64,000 nucleotides of DNA from Rubripirellula reticaptiva (lineage in GTDB: Bacteria > Planctomycetota > Planctomycetia > Pirellulales > Pirellulaceae). The notes under the pieces were generated by a model. The model was not told where the DNA came from, searched no databases, and saw only the letters and a list, made by a program, of their open reading frames with translations. The stretch covers positions 186,001 through 250,000 of the forward strand of contig NZ_SJPX01000004.1 in assembly GCF_007860175.1 (NCBI RefSeq), read 5' to 3'. The position numbers and the translations under genes were made by a program. Below are positions 9,872-18,622 of the stretch, piece by piece; positions within the stretch are counted from its first letter, which is position 1; the number at the start of each line of letters is the position of its first letter.

Positions 9872-11164
9872 TCAGTTTAGGTTAAAAGCAGATTTTAGTT
9901 CGTCAATCACAGCATCTGGCATGGTAGCCACTTCGCCGATTGATTTGGCGTTGATCACAGCCTCGGCCGTTGATTCTAGGACTTCGAGTCGATCAAAGGT
10001 ATCCAGCACACTTCGCCCGGTCACGATGACGCCGTCGTTTTCGAGGATTGCTGCTGGCGACGATTCGGAAACGTAGCTCGCCAATTCGTTTTCGTCGCGA
10101 TACTGAGTGCCATACGGGACTCGTTTGACATCTCGAAGGAAGACATAGCTTTCAGGGATCGTTCGAACGTCAAAAGTAGAATCCGTTACGCTGAACGCAG
10201 TCGCGTTGACCGGATGGGCAAAGACAATTGCTTGGACCGAAGGATGTTTTCGGTAGATCGCTTGGTGGGCGCGGGCGGCTCGGCTAGCCAGTTTGCCGTA
10301 CTCGCGGTTATTGCCGCTGACCAACACGATGTCGTCGATTTCGATTAGCTCGCGATCTTTCTGAGTTGGCGTGATCAAGAATGATTCGGCGTCGACGCGA
10401 GCCGAAAAGCTGCCTTCGGTGCTGATCAGCAGTCGTTGTCGGCAACCGCGACGCACGAATTGGCACAATTGGCGGCGAAGTTCTTGTTCGGTCGGTGTGG
10501 CGGCCATCGGGTCATAGGAATCGAAATCGACGCCTCGGTTGGCGGCTTGTTGCAGTTTCTTGTCTTCAAGGAATCGGACGTTGCCGAGTTGGCTGGCTTT
10601 GACGAGTGTCTTGCCAGCAAATTCAAAAGCTTCGAATCGCTTGAACGCGCTAGCGAGCGACTCGCCGCCGACGACAACGCCGTGGTTTTCGAGAATCACG
10701 CTATCGCAGCCTTCGGCGAAAGTCGCCGCGATGTTGCTGCCTAATTGTTCGCTGCCTGGACAAGCGTAGGGTGCAAATCCAAGCTTGCCGCAAACCGAAT
10801 GAGCTTGATGGAACAGCCGTGTGTTGGGCGTTTGCCGGCAAATGCTGAAGGCAACCAGTGCGACCGGGTGCGCGTGGACGATCGAACGGATGTCTGGGCG
10901 AGCTTGGTAGATCGCTTTGTGGAATGGGAATTCAGACGACGGGGGATGCAGGCCGTCAACGGTTCCATCGGCTCGTACGCAAACGATGTCTTGGCGTGTC
11001 AGAGCGCCTTTGTCGACTCGCGCTGGCGAGATCCAAATGTTGCCTTCGTCATCGCGGATCGAAAGGTTGCCGCCGGACGTGGTCGTCATGCGATAGCGAT
11101 AGATTCGATCCATCGTTTGCATGATTTCGTCGCGAGGGTGGACAAGATTGCGAAGGGGATTCAT
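9872..11164 (-). CDS. Tandem class II aldolase/adducin protein (active plus degenerate domain)
   Basis: The protein has 430 residues from the ATG at 11164. An upstream in-frame start at 11233 would overlap a hairpin and add 23 residues without domain content, so 11164 is preferred. It contains two class II aldolase/adducin domains. In the first (about residues 5-205) the metal ligands known from L-fuculose-phosphate aldolase are in place: Glu78, His97 and His99 in HAHP, and His161 in ENHG. In the second (about 225-425) only one is kept: the glutamate position is Ala296, the first histidine is Phe315 in FAHP, His317 remains, and ENHG has become ENDG (Asp377). The first domain could cleave a sugar phosphate to DHAP and an aldehyde, or act as epimerase or decarboxylase; the second probably has a structural or regulatory role. 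It lies between an aldehyde dehydrogenase gene and mqo. Confidence 0.85.
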   Translation of the reverse strand: MNPLRNLVHPRDEIMQTMDRIYRYRMTTTSGGNLSIRDDEGNIWISPARVDKGALTRQDIVCVRADGTVDGLHPPSSEFPFHKAIYQARPDIRSIVHAHPVALVAFSICRQTPNTRLFHQAHSVCGKLGFAPYACPGSEQLGSNIAATFAEGCDSVILENHGVVVGGESLASAFKRFEAFEFAGKTLVKASQLGNVRFLEDKKLQQAANRGVDFDSYDPMAATPTEQELRRQLCQFVRRGCRQRLLISTEGSFSARVDAESFLITPTQKDRELIEIDDIVLVSGNNREYGKLASRAARAHQAIYRKHPSVQAIVFAHPVNATAFSVTDSTFDVRTIPESYVFLRDVKRVPYGTQYRDENELASYVSESSPAAILENDGVIVTGRSVLDTFDRLEVLESTAEAVINAKSIGEVATMPDAVIDELKSAFNLN

Positions 11165-11219
11165 GGATAACTTGATGGGGTAGTTTGGTCGTGTGTGTTT
11201 CGCAGGCGGTCTTCGAAAT

Positions 11220-11245
11220 GACTCGCTCGCCAAGCCGAGCGAGTC
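11220..11245. terminator. 10-bp stem hairpin between aldehyde dehydrogenase and aldolase genes
   Basis: GACTCGCTCG (11220-11229) pairs with CGAGCGAGTC (11236-11245) over a 6-base loop. It lies 24 bases past the aldehyde dehydrogenase stop and 56 bases before the aldolase start. There is no T-run, so it may be a processing or attenuation hairpin inside the operon rather than a full terminator. Confidence 0.5.
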
Positions 11246-11269
11246 ATTCAGCGGAAAACGGAGGACAGT

Positions 11270-12760
11270 TTAGCCCAGCGGCCGGACGACTGATGTGCTG
11301 CGGTAATAGTCCATCAATGTTTCGACCGACAAGACACCGCCGCCCATGCCGCTCTTGTTGACACCACCGTACGGCACGCCTTGTGCGAATACGTTGTGGG
11401 CGTTGATCCAGCTGTTACCAGCGGTCATCGATTCGGCAACGCGGTTGGCGCGGTCTTTGTCCTTGGTCCAAACGCTGTTGGCAAGACCATATTCGGTATC
11501 GTTGACCATTCCGATCGCCTCGGCTTCGCCGGAGAACTTGGTCAGGTAGGCGACTGGTCCGAAGATCTCTTCTCGCGCCGCGGTGTTGTCCAGCGAACCG
11601 CTTAGTAGCGCCGGTTGGATGTAGTTGCCTTGGAAGCCATCGACGGTGGCAGCTCCGCCGCCGACGAGGCATTTTGCACCTTGGGCTTGCCCTTTTTCCA
11701 AGTAGCCGAGCACTCGTTCGCGTTGCTTCGGGTTTACGACTGGTCCCATTTGGCTGTTCGGATCAAGCGGATGGCCGATGCGAATGTCTTTCATCAGATC
11801 AACGCAATAGCCTTCGAACTCGTCATAAATGTTCTCGTGGATCAACCAGCGAGTTGCGTCGCAGCAAACTTGGCCAGCGTGGAACGTGATCGCGCCGACG
11901 AGGGCTTCGGCGGTTGCCTTGACGTCCACGTCATCGAATACGACAGCGGCCCCTTTGCCGCCGAGTTCCAATTTGACGGGAACAAGGTTGCGTCCACACG
12001 ATTCACCGACCATCTGGCCAACTTCGGGGGATCCGGTGAACGACATGCGTTTGATTTTTTTGTTGTTCGACAATGCCGCACCGGCAGTGGCGCCGCGGCC
12101 GGTGACCACGTTGATGACTCCGTCGGGGACGCCGACTTGGGTTGCAAGTTCGGCGAGATAGATAGCCGACAGCGAGGTGTCTTCGGCCGGTTTGATCACG
12201 ACGGTGTTGCCGGCCGCCAATGCCGGTGAGATTCCCCAACCGATCAACAGGAAAGGGAAGTTCCACGGAAAGATGAACGCGCACGCGCCCCAAGGCTGTT
12301 TGTAGGTCCACGCGTCGTGGCCGGGAACGTCCAGTTTGGTGCGAGGGTTGACTTGTTGGGACAGCCCCACAAAGTAACGCAGTGTGTCGACAAAATTCTG
12401 GACGTCGCCCTGCGCTTGAGCTTCGATCTTGCCAGCGTCGAGGGCTTCGATTTGACCAATGATGGCTTTGTGCTTTTCGACTGCGTCGGCCAATTGCAAC
12501 AGGATCTTGCTGCGTTGATCGACTGGCAGCGCTGCCCAGGCGGGGAAGGCATCGTTTGCGATATCGACCGCACGATCGACTTCGGAGGCATCAAGATCAT
12601 GGATTTCCGCGAGCTTGTTTCCCGAACCTGGATCAATCGTGGCAATGGTCGCGCCGCTGGCGGCTGGAAATGCCTTGCCGCCCACATAAGAAGCCAAGGA
12701 ATTGCGATTGAGGAAAGCTTCGACTTCGGGAAGCAATTGAACGTTCGATGCGATGGACAT
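11270..12760 (-). CDS. NAD(P)-dependent aldehyde dehydrogenase
   Basis: A 496-residue cytosolic ALDH-superfamily enzyme that oxidises an aldehyde to its acid. Family residues are visible: Asn167 in PWNFP, FTGSPEVG (241-248) at the cofactor site, the general base Glu266 in ELGGKG, and the catalytic cysteine in HAGQVCC, Cys299 by alignment to human ALDH2. The length is normal for the non-CoA-acylating betaine-aldehyde/lactaldehyde-like branch. It is the first gene of the operon with the class II aldolase and mqo, which suggests it handles the aldehyde released by the aldolase, for example lactaldehyde, but the substrate cannot be read from sequence. A 616-bp gap upstream presumably holds the promoter. 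Confidence 0.93.
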   Translation of the reverse strand: MSIASNVQLLPEVEAFLNRNSLASYVGGKAFPAASGATIATIDPGSGNKLAEIHDLDASEVDRAVDIANDAFPAWAALPVDQRSKILLQLADAVEKHKAIIGQIEALDAGKIEAQAQGDVQNFVDTLRYFVGLSQQVNPRTKLDVPGHDAWTYKQPWGACAFIFPWNFPFLLIGWGISPALAAGNTVVIKPAEDTSLSAIYLAELATQVGVPDGVINVVTGRGATAGAALSNNKKIKRMSFTGSPEVGQMVGESCGRNLVPVKLELGGKGAAVVFDDVDVKATAEALVGAITFHAGQVCCDATRWLIHENIYDEFEGYCVDLMKDIRIGHPLDPNSQMGPVVNPKQRERVLGYLEKGQAQGAKCLVGGGAATVDGFQGNYIQPALLSGSLDNTAAREEIFGPVAYLTKFSGEAEAIGMVNDTEYGLANSVWTKDKDRANRVAESMTAGNSWINAHNVFAQGVPYGGVNKSGMGGGVLSVETLMDYYRSTSVVRPLG

Positions 12761-13376
12761 GAGTGAGGCCTTTTCTAACGAGAGAGACTGGTCGGGGCGA
12801 GCGTGATGGCCGCGTTCTAGGTTTTAATGACCCTTTGGCGAAGCGTGTCAATCAACGGCTCGCATAGTATGGAATTTCGTCAGGGTCGTTTCCGCTATTG
12901 TAACGTCCCAGCAAACCGGCTTGGTTGCTGAGTTGTTGAGGGGCGGTTCGTCAGCAGCGGACTAGGTTACCGCAGGCGAATCAACGATATCTCGTTCAAA
13001 TCCACGCATACCATGGTTCGGACTGAGCAGTTCACGATTGAAGTTCAAGTGACAATCACAATGGTAAGCGAGCCATCTTGGTCGACCGACGATACCATAG
13101 GAATGCGAAATCCCGGCGGTAGAGTAAGGAATTGCGTCACCTTGTTCAACTCAGGCTCGATGCATTGGTTCGGCACAATGCTGGCGATTAGCGAGGTGAC
13201 GAAAAAGCGTGGCGGCACCGAGTCCCGCGAGAGGCTCGGTTTTTATGCAGCGTCGGTTCGGGCAGTGCACAACGCCTGGATATGGCGATGAGTCGTGGCA
13301 ATGAGTAGAAGTGACCAGAGGCCCATCGGCTCCCGAACTGATCATTCAGTTCGGGAGCACCCGGGGATCATCAGGT
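12761..13376. other. Intergenic gap, 616 bp
   Basis: The gap lies between the start of the aldehyde dehydrogenase operon and the 3' end of the metalloprotease gene, both on the minus strand. An open frame at 13013-13291 on the plus strand has no family features and an unusual composition, so I do not call it. The only structured element is the hairpin at 13329-13358. Confidence 0.45.
13329..13358. terminator. Perfect 13-bp stem hairpin after the metalloprotease gene
   Basis: GCTCCCGAACTGA (13329-13341) and its exact reverse complement (13346-13358) enclose a 4-base loop, 19 bases past the stop of the minus-strand metalloprotease gene. The position and stability fit a transcription terminator, though no T-run follows on either strand. 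Confidence 0.65.
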
Positions 13377-16300
13377 CTACTGTTGCTGAGGCTCTTTGCC
13401 CAGCATGAACATCATCGTCGGTTGCCCGGCAGCAGCGGCGTTGTAGGTGTAGCCGGCTTCGAGGGCGCGGTCGATTCGCTCTTTCGTTTCCGATAGGTGA
13501 GCGGTCGTGTAGGCGTCCATCTTGTCACCACACTTTTTAAGTGAGGATTCGATGTCCGCGGACAACGTGCGAAGTTCCATGCGGGCCAAGTTGCTGATCG
13601 GCTTGTAAGCGGCCGTGTCATCGGACGATTCCAAAACCAGGTCCAGCAAACGCTGCATATGTTCGCGTTGCAGGTTCCGACGCAGGCTCGAGATCATCGG
13701 CTTGCGATCGTTTCGGCCTTCGGGGCATTCTTTCTTCAGTTCGCTCCAGACGGCCGTGTTGATCGTCGCCAGCAATTCCGGCAGAGTGATTGCGTCTTCG
13801 TCTTCGGGTAGACGCAGTTCGTTGTCGTACACGCGGCGCAAGGTGGTCGGGTTCATCAACCACGTCATCGCTGATGCTTGGACGCCAAGGATCCGATCGT
13901 GAATCGGCCAAGTGCCTTCGGCCGACATTGATCCATGCGAACCGCCGCCAAGCCACTTGTCGACGCTCATGCGTTCGAGCAACTTCGGTGTCAGTCCATA
14001 GGCATCGTCATAAAAAGATGTGTCGATCACGAACTTCAGTGCAGCGCGCTGTTGGGCGGCAGGCACAACTTCCACTGGTGGGCGATCGCCCGGGTCACCT
14101 TTCTTGTCGCGATACACAAACGCACCGCCAATCCAGTTGGCCATCATGTTGGCTGATCGGGTTTGTAGTCCGAGCGTCAGTTCGTAGCCTCGGCGAGCCT
14201 TGGCCCACGAGTCACCATCTTTGACGAACTTGTCCAAGATGCGTTCGCGGTAAAGCTTGACCAGCTTCATTTGTTCGGTGGCAAAGTCCAGCGGGTCTTT
14301 CGAGAAGTCATAGCGACGGGCCAGTGGGTCCGGACCTGTCGTGTCTTCGTCAGTTGCGTATTGCAATTCCGGTTCGGTACAGCGTTTCAGGATGCCGGGA
14401 AGGTCCTTGTCCGTCAGGGTGTAGCCATATTCGATCGCCCAGAAATCGTAAGGGCCGATGTCGATCATCGCGTAATCGCCTTGGACGCTGCCGGCATCGT
14501 ATCGATAGTTGATGGGGGTGTAGTCCATCACTGACGACGAGAAGGTTTTCTTGCCTTTCACGTCTTCGCTATTGATTTCGGCGAGTGTGCGAAGCGACGA
14601 AGCTTTGAAGTTGTGGCGCAGGCCGAGCGTGTGCCCGACTTCGTGAGACACAAGATCCGCTAGCAGCGGACCGACGAACCATTCGGGCATGCCGTCGAGC
14701 AAGTGCTCGTCGTCTTTGTCTTTGGCGTCGTCATCCTTCTTATCGGTGTCAGCGACTTTGTCTTTGTCGTCGTCTTTTTTGTCATCGTCCTTTTCGTCGT
14801 CCGCTTCTTCGTCATTTTTGGCGTCGTCGGCTTTTGTCCCGGATTCTTTAGCGTTGTCCTTGGCTTCGGCGGTTGCCTTGTCCTCTTCTTCTTTTTTCTT
14901 CTTCGCGACGACTTCGTCGGCCAGCAGGGTCAATCCCCAGTCCATGCGAGCGAATGCCAGGTCGATGCTGCGACCGGACGCGGCCATGCACAAGCCGTTC
15001 TTTTGGCTGATGCTTCCGAACAGTCCGTCATATTCATCGTCGCCCATCAATGTGGGGTCTGCGGCGGCCATCGCGAAACCGGCCATTGGTTTCTGGGCCT
15101 GGCGAGCAAACTTGGCTCGCAATGAGTTTGCTTTTTCAGCCGGCGCCATGCGAACGCGAGGATCCCAGCTCGGGTGCGTTCCCAGCCACGCCAACGTTTC
15201 GGCCGAGAAGCCTTCCATTGCCAGTTTTGGCATCAGGTCTTCGTAGTTGTAGTTGAAGTGACGAATCCAGCCATCGGTCAGCACAATGTCGGCGTCCAAG
15301 ATCTCGCCCGTTTCAGGGTGGACTCGGCTAGGGCCGATCGCGGTGCCAATGTTGTTGTTGAGCCAACGGATGAAGTTGTATCGAACGTCTTCGGGATCTT
15401 TCTCCATGTGCGCGCCGCTTTCGGCGTCTTGATATTCGATCACGATCGCATCAACGATGCCGACTTTTTCAAATGCTTTGTTCCAGTAATCGACGCCCGC
15501 TTTGATCCAGCGGCGATAGCGGACTGGTGCGGTGTGTTCGACGTAGAAACGGATCGGCTCTTTGGGCGGACTAAGCGAAAGTTTTGAGTCTCGCTTTTCA
15601 AGCTTCCATCGGTTGATGAAGCGAATATCGGTCTCATCATCTTTGTACTTTGACAAGTCCGTAAAGCTGGTCGTGAAGTACCCCACGCGTTCATCCGCTT
15701 TGCGAGGCTTATAGCCGCTCGATGTGCTTGGCACTTCGCTGAACGAATAGTGGATCGTTTGCAGTTTGCCGCTGCCATCGGTGCTGCGTCCGCCATTGAC
15801 GATGTCAAACGCGATTTCGACGTTTTCAGGGAAGACTTTCGCCGACTTCAGTTCGTTGATGCGCGAATTGCTGACCCGTACCGACGATCCGAAAAACTTG
15901 CTGGCGTGCCCGACTAGCAAGGCATCCAAGTCAATCACTGGTCCGCCGCTGGGGCCGATCGCCATGATTGGCACGTCAAGCAGCACGGTATCGGTGAATA
16001 GTCGTTTGACGGACGCTTTGCTTTCCGCGTCGCCCGTGGCACGAGTCGACAAGTTCGGCGCGATCAATGCCAAACGGTCGTCGTAACGACGCCACTGCAC
16101 GACCCAGTCACCCGACTGTAAACCGGCATACAGATCGCCACTGCTAACCGTCAGCGCGATGAAGTAATTTTTGCCGGCGAAATTCTTGGGTAATTCGCCG
16201 ATCAGTTGGGAATCTTTGTCGCGTTTCCAAACGTTGAACAGGCTTTTGGTCGCTTGTTGGTCTGATATTTCAACCTTCTCGTAGCCCTCGGACACTTTGT

Positions 16301-16403
16301 CGAAGGCCGGCAAGTCGGCGGCGCTGGCCAGCGAAGCTTGGCCGAGTGATGCTAGAGCCAGAACGGCCGAAGCGAGGCGGGGCATATATTTCATTCCGAA
16401 CAC
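13377..16403 (-). CDS. Secreted zinc metalloprotease, DUF5117/DUF4953-type, with charged insert
   Basis: A 1,008-residue protein with an N-terminal signal peptide (hydrophobic stretch ending near ASAADLP, residues 26-32), so export is likely. The zinc site HEVGHTLGLRH (His587, Glu588, His591, His597) is a metzincin-type HExxHxxGxxH. Its size and its long N-terminal domain, with GDLYAGLQSGDWVVQWRR near residue 85, fit the zinc-dependent metalloproteases with DUF5117/DUF5118 and DUF4953 domains common in Planctomycetes and Bacteroidetes. An odd feature is a roughly 65-residue low-complexity stretch of Lys, Asp and Glu at about residues 500-566, just before the catalytic helix. It is transcribed alone, with a stable hairpin after the stop. 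The peptide substrate is unknown. Confidence 0.9.
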   Translation of the reverse strand: MFGMKYMPRLASAVLALASLGQASLASAADLPAFDKVSEGYEKVEISDQQATKSLFNVWKRDKDSQLIGELPKNFAGKNYFIALTVSSGDLYAGLQSGDWVVQWRRYDDRLALIAPNLSTRATGDAESKASVKRLFTDTVLLDVPIMAIGPSGGPVIDLDALLVGHASKFFGSSVRVSNSRINELKSAKVFPENVEIAFDIVNGGRSTDGSGKLQTIHYSFSEVPSTSSGYKPRKADERVGYFTTSFTDLSKYKDDETDIRFINRWKLEKRDSKLSLSPPKEPIRFYVEHTAPVRYRRWIKAGVDYWNKAFEKVGIVDAIVIEYQDAESGAHMEKDPEDVRYNFIRWLNNNIGTAIGPSRVHPETGEILDADIVLTDGWIRHFNYNYEDLMPKLAMEGFSAETLAWLGTHPSWDPRVRMAPAEKANSLRAKFARQAQKPMAGFAMAAADPTLMGDDEYDGLFGSISQKNGLCMAASGRSIDLAFARMDWGLTLLADEVVAKKKKEEEDKATAEAKDNAKESGTKADDAKNDEEADDEKDDDKKDDDKDKVADTDKKDDDAKDKDDEHLLDGMPEWFVGPLLADLVSHEVGHTLGLRHNFKASSLRTLAEINSEDVKGKKTFSSSVMDYTPINYRYDAGSVQGDYAMIDIGPYDFWAIEYGYTLTDKDLPGILKRCTEPELQYATDEDTTGPDPLARRYDFSKDPLDFATEQMKLVKLYRERILDKFVKDGDSWAKARRGYELTLGLQTRSANMMANWIGGAFVYRDKKGDPGDRPPVEVVPAAQQRAALKFVIDTSFYDDAYGLTPKLLERMSVDKWLGGGSHGSMSAEGTWPIHDRILGVQASAMTWLMNPTTLRRVYDNELRLPEDEDAITLPELLATINTAVWSELKKECPEGRNDRKPMISSLRRNLQREHMQRLLDLVLESSDDTAAYKPISNLARMELRTLSADIESSLKKCGDKMDAYTTAHLSETKERIDRALEAGYTYNAAAAGQPTMMFMLGKEPQQQ

Positions 16404-16746
16404 TCGGTTTTTCAGGGTGAGAATTTGATGGCTGGACTGTCGGTATCCGCAGGTGCCAGACGGTGGCGTCTATTGGAACGCGCCCAAGCGGGTTACGGTT
16501 GGCCGACCTTCGCCGGTTTATCCGATAAAGTTTGCCAAATCTGAACCGCCTAATCTTACATCAGCCCGGCAAGCGGCGGCGAGTAGCTTCCCCGAGGGCG
16601 AAAAAAACGATTCTGGCAGATGACGAATGCGACGACATTGACGGTTTTCGGTGATAGATGGACAATCACGTTCAGGTGACGGACCGCCGCGATCCTATCC
16701 CTCTCCTCTTTCTCGACCAAGTTTCATGATCCAAGAGACTCGCCTG
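16404..16746. other. Divergent promoter region, 343 bp
   Basis: This gap separates the divergent metalloprotease and glyA genes and must hold both promoters. I see no clear consensus -35/-10 pair or operator. Possible extra N-terminal codons of glyA (from 16651 or 16726) fall here and look non-coding when compared with the normal SHMT start. Confidence 0.45.
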
Positions 16747-18012
16747 ATGAACCCGTTGGCCCAACAAGACCCTGCCATCTGGGACGCGATCGAAGCCGAA
16801 GGCCGCCGCCAGCAGGAGGGGCTCGAGATGATCGCTAGCGAGAATTACACCAGTCTGCCAATCATGCAGGCAGCCGGCAGTGTTCTGACCAACAAGTACG
16901 CTGAGGGCTATCCCGGCAAGCGTTATTACGGCGGTTGCGAACACGTCGACGTCGTTGAAACGATCGCGATCGATCGAGCCAAGAAACTGTTCGGTGCCGA
17001 AGCCGCTAACGTCCAGCCGCATGCCGGATCCCAAGCCAACACGGCCGTCTACTTGTCGTGTTTGGAAGTGGGCGACACGGTGCTGGGATTGGACCTCGCT
17101 CAAGGTGGTCACCTGACTCACGGAATGAAGCTGAATATCAGCGGCCGACTTTACAACTTCATTAGCTACGGCGTCGACAAAGAAAACCACCGTCTGGACT
17201 TTGACCAGATCGCGAAACTGGCTCGCGAGCACAAGCCAAAATTGATCGTCGCTGGTGCGAGTGCCTATCCCCGTGAAATTCCTCACGACCGATTCGCCGA
17301 AATTGCCAATGAAGTCGGCGCCAAGTTGATGGTCGATATGGCTCACTATGCCGGTCTGGTTGCCGCCGGAGTCCACAATAGCCCGATTCCATTCGCGGAT
17401 TACGTCACCACAACGACTCACAAGACCCTTCGCGGCCCTCGCAGCGGATTGATCATGTGCAAGGAAGAGCACTTAAAGTTGGTCAATCGCAATGTTTTTC
17501 CGGGCACCCAAGGTGGGCCGCTGATGCACATGGTGGCTGCCAAAGCAATTTGCTTTGACGAAGCGATGCAGCCTGAATACAAAATGTACGGTCAAGCAGT
17601 TGTTGATAACGCCAAGACTCTGGCCGAAACTCTGTTATCGGCTGGCTTGCGTTTGGTCAGTGGCGGAACCGACAATCACTTGATGTTGGTGGACGTTACG
17701 GCAGTGGATTTGGGTGGCAAGAAAGCCGAAGAAGCACTGGATCGCTGCGGCATCACAGTCAACATGAACATGATCCCATTCGATCAGCGAAGACCAGCCG
17801 ATCCGTCGGGCATCCGAATCGGAACGCCCGCTTTGACGACTCGCGGAATGGGCATCGAAGAAATGAAACGCGTCGGCGGATGGATTGCGTCGGCGCTGCG
17901 TAGTCCTGATGATGCGGCGATGCTAGAAGGCATTCGTGGTGAAATCAAAGACATGTGCGAGCAGTTTCCTGTTCCGGCGGGTCGTAACTCGGCGCTGATG
18001 CCGGCTAACTGA
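16747..18012 (+). CDS. glyA: Serine hydroxymethyltransferase
   Basis: This PLP enzyme interconverts serine and glycine while loading a one-carbon unit onto tetrahydrofolate, feeding purine, thymidylate and methionine synthesis in the cytosol. Diagnostic blocks are [10 protein letters not shown] (about residues 25-34), [36 protein letters not shown], and the PLP-lysine segment [14 protein letters not shown]. From the ATG at 16747 the protein has 421 residues, matching the family (about 415-420). In-frame starts at 16651 and 16726 would add 32 or 7 residues and lack any ribosome-binding site. The gene is followed by a very stable 30-bp hairpin, so it is probably monocistronic. Confidence 0.96.
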   Translation: MNPLAQQDPAIWDAIEAEGRRQQEGLEMIASENYTSLPIMQAAGSVLTNKYAEGYPGKRYYGGCEHVDVVETIAIDRAKKLFGAEAANVQPHAGSQANTAVYLSCLEVGDTVLGLDLAQGGHLTHGMKLNISGRLYNFISYGVDKENHRLDFDQIAKLAREHKPKLIVAGASAYPREIPHDRFAEIANEVGAKLMVDMAHYAGLVAAGVHNSPIPFADYVTTTTHKTLRGPRSGLIMCKEEHLKLVNRNVFPGTQGGPLMHMVAAKAICFDEAMQPEYKMYGQAVVDNAKTLAETLLSAGLRLVSGGTDNHLMLVDVTAVDLGGKKAEEALDRCGITVNMNMIPFDQRRPADPSGIRIGTPALTTRGMGIEEMKRVGGWIASALRSPDDAAMLEGIRGEIKDMCEQFPVPAGRNSALMPAN

Positions 18013-18029
18013 TCGCAGCAATTGCGTTC

Positions 18030-18117
18030 TCGTTGAACGCCTAGCCGCAGGCGCCGGCTAGGCTTGAATCTCCGTTCATTTAAAACGAGCCGGCGCCTGC
18101 GGCTGGGCGTTCAACGA
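18030..18117. repeat. 30-bp stem inverted repeat between glyA and response regulator gene
   Basis: Left arm 18030-18059 and right arm 18088-18117 pair over 30 positions with a single mismatch (a G-T wobble in one strand) around a 28-base AT-rich loop. The core GCCGCAGGCGCCGGC is GC-rich and resembles dispersed REP-type intergenic elements; it may also stop glyA transcription. No T-run follows, so a palindromic-repeat or processing role is as likely as a classical terminator. Confidence 0.8.
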
Positions 18118-18127
18118 TTGTTCTGAA

Positions 18128-18556
18128 ATGCACCGAATCCTAATTGCCGACGACAACGACGCGAACCGCGAACTGCTGGAGGCCTATTTGGTTGGCGTCG
18201 AGTGTGAACTGGAAACCGCCGAGGATGGGCAGGACACGCTCGACAAAGTCGCGTCGTTTAAGCCTGACTTGGTGTTGCTTGACGTGATGATGCCAAAGCT
18301 AAGTGGCTTTGAAGTCTGCAAGCGATTGAAGGATTCGCCCGAAACAAGCCGTGTCATGATCCTGATGGTGACGGCGTTGAATGAACTGGGTGATCACGAA
18401 CGAGCGGTTGCGGCAGGCACCGACGACTTTTTAAGCAAGCCCGTCAACAAGATCGAGCTGCTAAAGCGTGTCGAGATCATGCTGAAATTGAAGGGCACCG
18501 AAGACGAGCTAGAGCGGCTGCGTCAGTATATCCAAGAAATGGAAGAGCGGCGATAG
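18128..18556 (+). CDS. Single-domain response regulator (CheY/DivK-like)
   Basis: A 142-residue receiver-only protein. The acidic pocket is IADDND (Asp8-Asp9), the phospho-acceptor is Asp52 in LLDVMMPKLSG, the conserved Thr is in MVTAL, and the switch Lys is in LSKPVNK. The last 20 residues, after the receiver fold, form a charged helix (ELERLRQYIQEMEERR) that may be a coiled coil. There is no DNA-binding or enzymatic output domain, so it works by protein contact or as a phosphorelay shuttle. It faces a convergent PAS-GAF-receiver gene, a possible partner; no kinase gene is adjacent. A 30-bp hairpin separates it from glyA. Confidence 0.93.
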   Translation: MHRILIADDNDANRELLEAYLVGVECELETAEDGQDTLDKVASFKPDLVLLDVMMPKLSGFEVCKRLKDSPETSRVMILMVTALNELGDHERAVAAGTDDFLSKPVNKIELLKRVEIMLKLKGTEDELERLRQYIQEMEERR

Positions 18557-18622
18557 TCGGTTGCCGCAGCGTGGCGGCTCGGTTCTGGCAGTGAAGACTC
18601 CATCTGCCGCTGCCAGCAAGAG

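Noticed and set aside
13013-13291. 92-residue open frame upstream of the aldehyde dehydrogenase operon
   Set aside because: No recognisable family, no plausible start signal and an amino-acid composition unlike real genes of the window.
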